Assembly (NCBI RefSeq): GCF_009649845.1
Contig: NZ_WJIE01000006.1
Span: 496,001-560,000, forward strand
Origin: Polyangium spumosum
GTDB lineage: Bacteria; Myxococcota_A; Polyangia; Polyangiales; Polyangiaceae
Direction of reading: 5' to 3'
Length of the DNA: 64,000 bases
The notes under the pieces: generated by a model
What the model saw: only the letters and a program-made list of their open reading frames with translations
The model's database searches: none
Told to the model about the DNA's origin: nothing
Program-made: the position numbers and the translations under genes
Shown: in pieces, positions 51,378 through 59,014 of the stretch
Layout of the letters: every line of letters begins with the position of its first letter
How positions within the stretch are numbered: the stretch's first letter is position 1

Positions 51378-54300
51378 TCAGCCGGGCTCGTCCTCGTCGA
51401 GCGCCAGCCGGAGCATGCGGGCGAACTCCACCACGGCGGGCTCGAAGAGGGCCTCGAAGTGGTTCCCCGGCATGTCCAGGATCCGCACAGGGCGAGCGCA
51501 GAGCGCCCCCCAGCCGAAGGTGGGATCGTCGGGCGAGAGTCCTGCGACGGCGATGTGATCGACCGTGTGCCGCGCGCGCAGCAGCGTGATCGCCCCGCTG
51601 TAAGGCGACGGCTCGTACGATTGCATGGCGCTGAAGTGAGCCCGGTACATCCGCAGCTTTTCCCTGGACTCACCCTGCTCGGGCGGCAACATCAAGATCT
51701 CGGCGAGGATCGACGCGAGCTCCGCGACCTGTTCCTCGTGGCCGAGCCGGCAGAACGCGTCCTCGTCGTCGATGGGCATCGAAAAGAGCCGAGCCACGCG
51801 GAGCAGGACGGTCCCTGGGTCGTCCGATTGCCGTAACACCGGCATGTCCACGAGAACGAGCTTTTCGACCAGCTCCCCGCTGCGCGTCAACATCTGGGCC
51901 ATCTCGAAGGCCACCATGGCGCCAAAGGAGTACCCGCCGAGCCGATGAGGGCCGCGGGGCCGCACTTTGCGTATCTCCTGGACGAAGCGGCTCGCGATGA
52001 GCTCCACGCGATCCGCCACGGGTTCGTCGGTATCTACGCCGGGGACGTTGAAGCTATAGAATGGGTGAACCTTCCCGAAATGGTGGACGAGCGACTGGAA
52101 GACGAGGCCGGTGCCGTTCAGCGGAGGAGCGAAGAAGAAGGGGGGTTTCGAATCCTCACGGACGAGCTCCACGAGCAGGCCCTGCCGGCCCGGCGGGCCG
52201 CTCGGATCCGCGCCCTCGCCGCCCGGGGGGTCGTCCTTGCGCAGCGTGCCGAGGACACGGCGCGTGATCGATTCGATCGTGGGGTGATGGAGCAACGTGG
52301 TCACGGGCAGGGTGACGTGCAGCGCATGGCCGACGCTGGTGAGGAGCTGGACGCCCATGATCGAATCCAGGCCGAGCGAGGACAGCTCCGCGCGGTCGCT
52401 CTGCGGCAGCTCTTCGAGGCGAGCGCCGAGGACCCGCGCGACCTCGCGGCGCACGACGATCTCGACGAGCCGCCGCGCCTGCTCGGGCTCTGCGGCGGCG
52501 ATGCGCTTGCTCAAAGCGGCGGCGCCCGAGCTCGCGCCGCGGACGGCGACGAGCCCTTCGAGCAAGGGCCGCCCCATGTGCGCGCGATGGGATTGCTGGA
52601 AGAGCTCCCAGTCCACCCAGGCGGCGATCGCAGCAGGCGTCCCCTCCGACGCCATTCGCTCCGCGGCCTGCCACGAAAGCGACGGAGGCATACCTTGAAG
52701 CCCCGCGGCCAGGATGTCCTGCTGGAGCTCCGTGCGACCGGGCCGCTCTTCGTGGGGGAACGCGATGTACGCGGTTGTCGCGGGCAGCCCGCGGCGCCGA
52801 CGATGACGCGAGATACCATCGAGGAACGCGGCCGCGACGCCGTCGGATCCGAGCCCCTCCCAGCCGAGCGCCGAGGCAGCCGAGGAAAAGACGATGAAAT
52901 AATCCAGCGCGACGTCCCTCGTGAGCGCATGCAGGGCCCAGTGCAGGAGCGTTTTCGTGCGAATCGTCTCGTGCAGGGCCTGCGTGGCGTCCCGGCTCGT
53001 GAGCCGGCACGGAGTGCTGTCTTTGGCGCCCGACGCATGGACGATCCCCCCGATGGGGAGAGGGGCGCGAGAGAATGCCAGGCGCAGCGAATCCGTGTCC
53101 GCCGCGTCGGCGTGCGCGACGATGATCTCCACGCCTTGGGATACGAAGCATCGAGACAACCTGCCGAGCTCATCAGGAGCTTGGGGGTCCGCGCCGGTCG
53201 TCGGCTCGATCCACAAGAACGAACGCGCGCCGAGCTCGACGAGCCTGCGCATGGCCTCTTGGCCGAGAGCGCTTTGCGCGCCTGTCAAGACATGGGTGCG
53301 GTCCGAACGAACGTCGAGGGGTCGAGCGACGGGGATCGGGGCCCGCGCGAGCCGCGCCACGTAGCGCTTCTCGGCGCGCAGAGCGACCTGATCCTCGGCG
53401 CTCGACGACAGGAGCGCCTGTGCCAAGCGCGTGATCTCCGCTCCGTCGGTGTCCGGCCCGGGATCGAGGTCGATCGAGCCGCCCCACATGTCCGGACGCT
53501 CCAGCGACAAGGCATTTCCGATCCCGCAAAGACCCGCCTGGGCGAGCGCCACGTCCGTATCCAGGACGGGTCGTGCTCCGCGCGTGACGAGCCAGAGCTT
53601 CGGCACCTGTACCTGCGACGCGAGCCGGTCGATGACACGAAGCGCGACGGTCGTATTTCGACACGCCTCACGCTCGAACGTCGACGGCGTGAGTGCGTCG
53701 TTGGAGGTCGCGTCGAGCGCGCCCAGGTACACCACGCCCGTGAAGGGCCCGGAGACACCAAGCACCATTTCGAGTGGCAGGACTCGTTCCTCCAGATCCG
53801 CGGCGGGCACGATCGCGGTCATGTCGCCCCCGACGTCGAGCTGCTCGGCGAGGGCGCGGCCCACGCCTCCAGCGTCCGCCACGATGAGCCATCGTCGCTT
53901 CGTCGCAGGGCGCGGCGCGGACGGTGGTGCGTCTCGCCAAACCTGTTCGACGAAGGCATGCTCGAAGGGGTCTTTGCCCGCGGCGCGGAGCGCGGACGCG
54001 GGGTCCTGCGCGCGAAGGTCGATCCGTCGCGCGGACGCGGTCACGCACCCCTCGCCGTCGACGAGCTCGGCGCTCACGCGGCCGGACCACGCGTCGTTGG
54101 TCACCCAGTTCAGCCGTAACCACGCGCGGCCATCCGCCTCGGCCGGGCGTACGGAGACACCCTCGACGGAGTCGATCATCCAGGCTCTGCCGTGCGCGGC
54201 GGGGTGGGTGATCGACGCAATGGCAGCCGCGGCACGCACGAAGGAGCTCGCGGCGCGGTTCCTCGTGATCGAGACGCGCGCGAGCGTCTCCTCGGGCTTG

Positions 54301-57300
54301 CGCCAGAGCTGGTCGATGTGCAGGGCCTCGGGGCCGAGGCCGAGCGCCTCGAGCCGCGTCTCCCAGAGGGTCGAAGGCACGCTTTGCCGTCGACCGGGCC
54401 GCATGCTGGGAGGCGCCACGTCGTCGTCCTCGTCCGTGGACGGTTTCGGACGAATGGCGCCGCTCGCCACCCGCTTCCACGCGCGTCCGTCGGACGCCTC
54501 GAAGAAGATGCCCATGGACGCCGCGCTCGTGCCCTCCGGCGTCACGATGACTTGCATCGTGGTTGTCTCGCCCTCGGCGATGATCGGAGGATCGCCGAGG
54601 GCGAGGCCGATCTCCCAGGGACCGTCGCCGAAGATTTCCCGGCCCGCGGCGATCGCGACCTCCACGAGCCCTCCTGATGAGAGCGAGGACGTCTCCACGA
54701 GGCGCTGCACGCCGAGCCCGCCGCGCCGCGCGTCGTCGAATGTCTTCTCCCATGCGCGTACGTCGGGCTGATCCGCGCGGGGGGCGAGGGGATGACCGAG
54801 GAGGGGATGGCCGTCGGGGTGGGCCTCCACCGGCGTCTCGATGGTTGGCGAGCCAAACCAATAACGTTCTCGTTGAAATGGATACGTGGGCAGCCCGACG
54901 CGGCGATAGGGGTGCGGCGCGTCGAGCTGATCCCACCGCGGCTCGATCCCCCGCACGTAGAGGCTGGCAAGGCAATCGAGGAGCGCGCGCGCGGGCGGCG
55001 CGTCGCCGTGCAAGGACGAAAGGAGCTCCGGGGCCGCGTTCGCGCGCGGCTGTGCGTCCTGGGCCGCGCGCTGGCGGCCAATCCGCACGAGCGCGACGAA
55101 CGCCGGGGACGAGAGCGCCCGGAGGCCCGCCTCGGGATCCGGCGCGTCGTGAACCTGCCGCTGCCAGTACGCGGTCGTGGCCAGGGAGGAGACGGTGCAA
55201 TCGCCGCCCAGGCTCGGGAGGAAGGTGCGCCGCGGAGAGGCGAACCTGATCTTCGAAAGCGCGGCGGCGAGCTCGCCGGTATCGCCGCCGTCGACGAGCC
55301 GAGCGCGAGCCATGGCGAGCGCGAGCGCGTCGTCGTACTCGAGCGCGCCGGCGGCCCACGCAGCGACGCACTCACCCGTGCCCACGCCGAGCACGCCGGA
55401 AGGCTCGATGCCCCACGCGCGAAATGCCTCGACCAGGGCGCATTGCAGGACGAAGAGCGCGAGCTCGCTGTCGACGGCGCTGCCCGGGGAATACGCGCCA
55501 TCGTCGCCCTCCAGCAATCTCGAGACGCTACGACCGAGCCGCGCGCGAACGGCGTCGTCACCGCGGCGCAGCGCTTCCTTCAGCGCCGGCGGGGCTTGCT
55601 CGATCGAGGGAATGGATCCCACCGCGTCGGCGGGGCTCCCCGTGAACGAGAAGCCGATGCGCCTCCGAGCCGATGCCTTCTCGAGGCGCCCCGTGAGGTA
55701 CCCGCTCCGGACATTTTTCACGAAATCGCTCAGGCGGCCGAGCGCCTCGGAATGGCTCGAAACGACCGCAGCCCAGCGATGCTCGAAATGCGAGCGTCCA
55801 GCGCCCAGGGTATGACAGACGTCCCCGAGGTGCTGCTCGGGGTGCGCCGCGAGGTGGCGGAGCATCTGCTCGGCCCGATCCCGTAGGCCCTCGGCCGTTT
55901 TCCCCGAGAGCACGAAGACGTGCGCCGGTCGCTCTGGCTTCCCTGCTTCGCGAGAGGCCGGGGGTGGCTCCTCGAGGATGACGTGCGCGTTCGCCCCGCT
56001 GAGCCCCGTCGCGCTCACGCCCGCCATTCTCGACGATGGGCCCGGCGCCCATTCTACCTCGCGGGTCGGAAGGACGAAGGGCGTGCCCTCGATCGAGGCG
56101 TGGGGGTTCAAGGCTTGGAAGTGGAGGTTCCTCGGCACGAGCCCGTGGTTGAGCACGAGCGCGGCCTTGATGAGGGACGCCATGCCGGAGGCCGCCTCGG
56201 TGTGGCCGATGTTCGTCTTGATCGAGCCGAGCACGCACGCCGAGCCGTCCTCGCGCGGCTTCCCGAGCGCCTCCTTCAGCGCGTCGAGCTCGATGGGATC
56301 ACCCATGGGAGAGCCATTGCTGGCGACCTCGACGTACCCGATACGCTCGGGCGGCACGCGCGCATCCTCGAGCGCGGCCTGGATCACGGCGGCTTGCGCC
56401 TGGACGTTCGGGGCCGCCAGGCTCGTCGAGCGGCCGTTTTGATTGATCGCCGAGCCGCGCACGAGGGCCAAGATCCTGTCTCCGCGCCGCTTTGCATCCG
56501 AGAGCCGCGAGAGCACGACGACGCCCGCCCCCTCCGAGCGGACGAACCCGTTGCCGCTTGCGTCGAACGTCCGGCAATGCCCGTCCGGGGACAAGATCTG
56601 GAGCGACACGAGCTGGCGCGAGACCTCGGCGGAGAGGATGACGTTCGCGCCGCCCACGATGGCCATGTCGCACTCGCCCCGGCGCAGGCTCTGGCAGGCC
56701 AGGTGCAGCGCGACGAGGGACGAAGAGCACGCGGTATTGATGCTCATGCACGGGCCGCGGAGCCCGAGCACGTGCGAGATCCTGCTCGCGGCGAAGGAGA
56801 CGGCATTTCCCGTGGGAATATAGGGGCGGGGTTCGACTGCCGTCGCCGTGATGCGCTGAATGTAATCGTGCGACGTGATCCCCATGAATACGGCCGTCTT
56901 GCTGCCGAACAGCCTTTCGGGCGTGATGCCCGCGTTCTCGAGGGCCTGCCAGGTCACCTCGAGCAGCATGCGGTGCTGGGGATCGGCGTCGGCAGCCTCC
57001 TGAGGGCCGAGGCCGAAGAACGACGCGTCGAACGCGTCGATGTCCTCGATTTGCCCAGCCCAGCGCTCCACGGGGAAGGGGGACGACGTTTTATGGCCCC
57101 AGCGCTCCTCCGGGATCTTCGTCACGACGTCGATTCCCGAGAGGAGTATCCGCCAGAGCGCCTCGGGGCTCTCCGCGCCGCCGGGGAATCGACAGCCCAT
57201 CCCCACGATCGCGAGGGGCTCGGTGCGGGAGCGCTCCACGGCGGCGAGCTTGGACTCCAGCTTCTCGATGGCCAGGAGGGCACGTTCGAGCGTGGAGCCG

Positions 57301-57326
57301 CCGGATGGGTGCCGCGTCGTCGTCAT
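51378..57326 (-). CDS. PKS5: terminal type I PKS with decayed module and intact thioesterase (KS*-AT0-DH0-KR0-ACP-TE)
   Basis: A 1982-residue protein on the strand opposite the other PKS genes. Docking coil (LERALLAIEKLESKLAAVER), then KS (about 37-460) with TACSSS Cys200 and the second His (GHTEAASG) kept, but VEVASNGSPMGDP replacing VEAHGTGTPLGDP, so the first catalytic His is Ala335. AT (about 555-830) reads GVGTGE instead of GHSxGE (Val648, Gly649). DH (about 840-1115) has Gln874 for His and Arg1031 for Asp. KR (about 1117-1580) has TGAQSALG and Asp1495/Ala1499 for Tyr/Asn. ACP Ser1655 (GLDSIM) is intact. TE (about 1725-1982) has GYSFG with Ser1800 and GNHFE with His1956. I infer a non-extending docking and release protein. 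The uninterrupted 6-kb frame argues that it is maintained by selection, not a pseudogene. Confidence 0.9.
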   Translation of the reverse strand: MTTTRHPSGGSTLERALLAIEKLESKLAAVERSRTEPLAIVGMGCRFPGGAESPEALWRILLSGIDVVTKIPEERWGHKTSSPFPVERWAGQIEDIDAFDASFFGLGPQEAADADPQHRMLLEVTWQALENAGITPERLFGSKTAVFMGITSHDYIQRITATAVEPRPYIPTGNAVSFAASRISHVLGLRGPCMSINTACSSSLVALHLACQSLRRGECDMAIVGGANVILSAEVSRQLVSLQILSPDGHCRTFDASGNGFVRSEGAGVVVLSRLSDAKRRGDRILALVRGSAINQNGRSTSLAAPNVQAQAAVIQAALEDARVPPERIGYVEVASNGSPMGDPIELDALKEALGKPREDGSACVLGSIKTNIGHTEAASGMASLIKAALVLNHGLVPRNLHFQALNPHASIEGTPFVLPTREVEWAPGPSSRMAGVSATGLSGANAHVILEEPPPASREAGKPERPAHVFVLSGKTAEGLRDRAEQMLRHLAAHPEQHLGDVCHTLGAGRSHFEHRWAAVVSSHSEALGRLSDFVKNVRSGYLTGRLEKASARRRIGFSFTGSPADAVGSIPSIEQAPPALKEALRRGDDAVRARLGRSVSRLLEGDDGAYSPGSAVDSELALFVLQCALVEAFRAWGIEPSGVLGVGTGECVAAWAAGALEYDDALALAMARARLVDGGDTGELAAALSKIRFASPRRTFLPSLGGDCTVSSLATTAYWQRQVHDAPDPEAGLRALSSPAFVALVRIGRQRAAQDAQPRANAAPELLSSLHGDAPPARALLDCLASLYVRGIEPRWDQLDAPHPYRRVGLPTYPFQRERYWFGSPTIETPVEAHPDGHPLLGHPLAPRADQPDVRAWEKTFDDARRGGLGVQRLVETSSLSSGGLVEVAIAAGREIFGDGPWEIGLALGDPPIIAEGETTTMQVIVTPEGTSAASMGIFFEASDGRAWKRVASGAIRPKPSTDEDDDVAPPSMRPGRRQSVPSTLWETRLEALGLGPEALHIDQLWRKPEETLARVSITRNRAASSFVRAAAAIASITHPAAHGRAWMIDSVEGVSVRPAEADGRAWLRLNWVTNDAWSGRVSAELVDGEGCVTASARRIDLRAQDPASALRAAGKDPFEHAFVEQVWRDAPPSAPRPATKRRWLIVADAGGVGRALAEQLDVGGDMTAIVPAADLEERVLPLEMVLGVSGPFTGVVYLGALDATSNDALTPSTFEREACRNTTVALRVIDRLASQVQVPKLWLVTRGARPVLDTDVALAQAGLCGIGNALSLERPDMWGGSIDLDPGPDTDGAEITRLAQALLSSSAEDQVALRAEKRYVARLARAPIPVARPLDVRSDRTHVLTGAQSALGQEAMRRLVELGARSFLWIEPTTGADPQAPDELGRLSRCFVSQGVEIIVAHADAADTDSLRLAFSRAPLPIGGIVHASGAKDSTPCRLTSRDATQALHETIRTKTLLHWALHALTRDVALDYFIVFSSAASALGWEGLGSDGVAAAFLDGISRHRRRRGLPATTAYIAFPHEERPGRTELQQDILAAGLQGMPPSLSWQAAERMASEGTPAAIAAWVDWELFQQSHRAHMGRPLLEGLVAVRGASSGAAALSKRIAAAEPEQARRLVEIVVRREVARVLGARLEELPQSDRAELSSLGLDSIMGVQLLTSVGHALHVTLPVTTLLHHPTIESITRRVLGTLRKDDPPGGEGADPSGPPGRQGLLVELVREDSKPPFFFAPPLNGTGLVFQSLVHHFGKVHPFYSFNVPGVDTDEPVADRVELIASRFVQEIRKVRPRGPHRLGGYSFGAMVAFEMAQMLTRSGELVEKLVLVDMPVLRQSDDPGTVLLRVARLFSMPIDDEDAFCRLGHEEQVAELASILAEILMLPPEQGESREKLRMYRAHFSAMQSYEPSPYSGAITLLRARHTVDHIAVAGLSPDDPTFGWGALCARPVRILDMPGNHFEALFEPAVVEFARMLRLALDEDEPG

Positions 57327-57336
57327 ACGAGACCCC

Positions 57337-57357
57337 CGATGCCGCGCTAAGGCATCG
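57337..57357 (-). promoter_or_regulatory. Perfect inverted repeat just upstream of PKS5
   Basis: CGATGCC (57337-57343) and GGCATCG (57351-57357) are perfect 7-bp complements around GCGCTAA, 10 bp before the PKS5 start codon at 57326. It covers or abuts the likely ribosome-binding stretch (GGGGG at 57333-57337 on the minus strand). It could be a repressor operator or a hairpin limiting PKS5 translation. PKS5 has its own 219-bp upstream gap and so is regulated separately from PKS1-4; I could not define promoter boxes in that gap. Confidence 0.45.
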
Positions 57358-57545
57358 CTTGTAATGATGCGTGGCGTTCTGCCAGCTTGTCCGCCGCGAG
57401 CGCCCTCGGGTTCGTCACGGGACGAGGGGGGTGGTGCGGTGTCGAATCATCCCGATGAAGGTCGCCGGGCGTGACCACGTGCGAATGATGCTCCGGCCGC
57501 GGGCCGATGCTCGGCGCGAGGAGCTCACGCGGCATGGCGCAGCGC

Positions 57546-57968
57546 TCAACCGCCCTTCGCGTACTCGAGTCCGACCGCGACGAGATCGGTATTGAACTTT
57601 GCGTACCAGTTCTGGATGAAGCTGCCGATCTTGGCTCGGTGTTCTTCACTCGCGAGGGGCACGAGCAGGTTGTAGATGACAATCGCATTCATGGTGACCT
57701 GTCCCACGAGCGCGGACAGGGGCTGTCCTTGGGACAGGATCCCGGGCACCACGGAGTTCAACCACGTATCACGAACGTCGGACCCCCGGGCCTCGAGCTC
57801 CTCCGCGATCATGGCGCCGGTCCCGTCCACCATCTGGATGAAATCCTCGAACGTGTACGACTTCACCGGCACATGCGGATTCTGCTGCAGGGCTTGCAGG
57901 GTACGCTCTGCGAGCGGAATCCTGTTTTTCTTCCACAGCTCGACGACTTCAGCAGCCCACGATTCCAT
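57546..57968 (-). CDS. Small all-helical protein, RsbRD/globin-sensor-like (paralogue of 60433-60879)
   Basis: A 140-residue protein. The start at 57968 is well marked by GTAGGAGGAGG directly upstream of the ATG. It is predicted all-helical: ESWAAEVVELWKKNRIPLAERTL, FEDFIQMVDGTGAMIAEELEARG, a TWLNSVVPGILSQGQPLSALV helix pair, then IGSFIQNWYAKFNTDLV. The pattern of a (V/I)DG..AMI.E.LE.R helix followed by a ..S.(V/I)P..L..G....LV turn recurs in the gene at 60433-60879. The shape resembles the globin-like N-terminal domain of RsbRD-type stress sensors, which is a tentative likeness. It has no membrane or signal segment. It lies between PKS5 and the PilZ/terpene-synthase fusion. Confidence 0.65.
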   Translation of the reverse strand: MESWAAEVVELWKKNRIPLAERTLQALQQNPHVPVKSYTFEDFIQMVDGTGAMIAEELEARGSDVRDTWLNSVVPGILSQGQPLSALVGQVTMNAIVIYNLLVPLASEEHRAKIGSFIQNWYAKFNTDLVAVGLEYAKGG

Positions 57969-58136
57969 GCCTCCTCCTACCACGGGGCTCCGTTGCTCAC
58001 AAGAGCCCTCGAACGCCGGGTCAGGAGCTTCCCCAGCGCCCACGCCAGGGCAGAGGAGGAGGTTCGTCATGACGGGGTGGGACGCGAAACGGGAGACCAT
58101 GTACCATATCACACGTAAACCCAAGATTGAATGTGG

Positions 58137-58151
58137 TTTGTGTCACACAAA
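58137..58151. promoter_or_regulatory. Perfect palindrome, candidate operator
   Basis: TTTGTG (58137-58142), TCA, CACAAA (58146-58151): perfect 6-bp arms and a 3-bp spacer, in one of the few AT-rich patches of the window. It is about 170 bp upstream of the small helical gene (minus strand) and about 860 bp before the PilZ fusion. The size fits a dimeric helix-turn-helix regulator site; no regulator gene is adjacent. Confidence 0.35.
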
Positions 58152-58811
58152 ACTTGGTTGACGAATGTGTCGATTTGTGGTGGCGGCGTCGACGCGTGGC
58201 TCCCGAGGTAGGGCGCTGGCACCTGCGCCGTCCTCCTCGGCCGCCAGCTTCAGCCATCAGCGCGCGGGGAGCCTGGTCGGGCTCGATCACACGGTGCCGC
58301 TCGCCATCGCCGCGACCGACACGGGGGGCCGGCAGGAGCATCTTTTCGGACCGATGCTTGGCCAGAGGCGGTCGGATTCGAAGCCGCCCCACCCCCCGAC
58401 CGCAGCGCCAAAAGCGTGTTCGTGTCGTATCGGAGAGCCCCCGTGCTCCGACCCGCAATGTGCCTGCCATTGATATCCGTCTCGGAGGTTAGGTTTTTCA
58501 CACGTCGTGACCATGAGTCATGAGATTGGCGCGGCGCCTTCACCGCCGAAATTTTGCCCAAGAGGCGCACTTGAATGTACTTGACGCGGATGTACACCGG
58601 GGAGACGCTCGTGAAGAGTCGTGAGGCGCGAGGCGCGCACCGTGGGCTCGGGCGAACGACGGGGGCCGCGCGAGCCGCGGCAGGCATCGGTCACAACGCA
58701 CCATTGCGGCGAAAAAAATCGCCCCGCAGCGAGCGGTCGGTGGTGGCATCCTGGGCGCGCTGACGGCCCGCGGGTGCGCGCGGCCGATCGGCCCCCAGTC
58801 CGCGCTTCTTG

Positions 58812-58840
58812 CTTGGCAGATCGAGACCGACTGAGATAAT
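58812..58840 (+). promoter_or_regulatory. Candidate sigma-70-type promoter for the PilZ/terpene-synthase gene
   Basis: CTTGGC (58812-58817), 17 bp, GATAAT (58835-58840). The -10 is one base from TATAAT, and such a hexamer is rare in this GC-rich DNA; the -35 is weak. Transcription would start near 58847, leaving a leader of about 170 nt before the likely start codon at 59015, inside which lies a 16-codon frame and a strong Shine-Dalgarno-like sequence. Confidence 0.4.
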
Positions 58841-59014
58841 CGTTTAAGATGGAGCGTCGGTACGAAGCGACTGCGACGGACAGGAGGAGAGGTCCGTAAC
58901 GATTGCCGGACGAGGGTCGAGGGCGACGGCGCCGAGCGCCCAGGTTCGTCCGAGCCGCGCGGATCGATTGTGCGCGCGTCTTTCCACACCGGGACGTTGT
59001 TCGAGGGCATCCCC

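Larger units (their letters stand above)
57969..59014. other. One-kilobase gap without a convincing gene
   Basis: No frame here has coherent protein-like composition; the open frames are Arg/Pro-rich antisense-type. The gap contains a relatively AT-rich stretch around 58095-58180 with a perfect palindrome, a second AT-leaning stretch around 58490-58600, a promoter-like pair at 58812-58840, and a very strong ribosome-binding-like stretch AGGAGGAGAGGT at 58882-58893 that is not followed by the PilZ-fusion start at a sensible distance. A 16-codon frame (ATG 58849 to TAA 58897-58899) runs through it. The region could hold a small RNA, a leader peptide or decayed DNA. Confidence 0.4.

Noticed and set aside
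51378-57326. PKS5 as a pseudogene
   Set aside because: There is no frameshift or stop in 1982 codons, and the docking coil, KS Cys, ACP Ser and TE triad residues are intact. Loss is confined to catalytic residues of specific domains.
51378-57326. PKS5 as part of a trans-AT system
   Set aside because: Every other module has its own AT and no free-standing AT is in the window; the AT region of PKS5 is still present as a degenerate domain.
58127-58492. 121-codon open frame in the 1-kb gap
   Set aside because: Arg/Pro/Ser-rich, overlapped by other equally long frames, no ribosome site, no recognisable motif.
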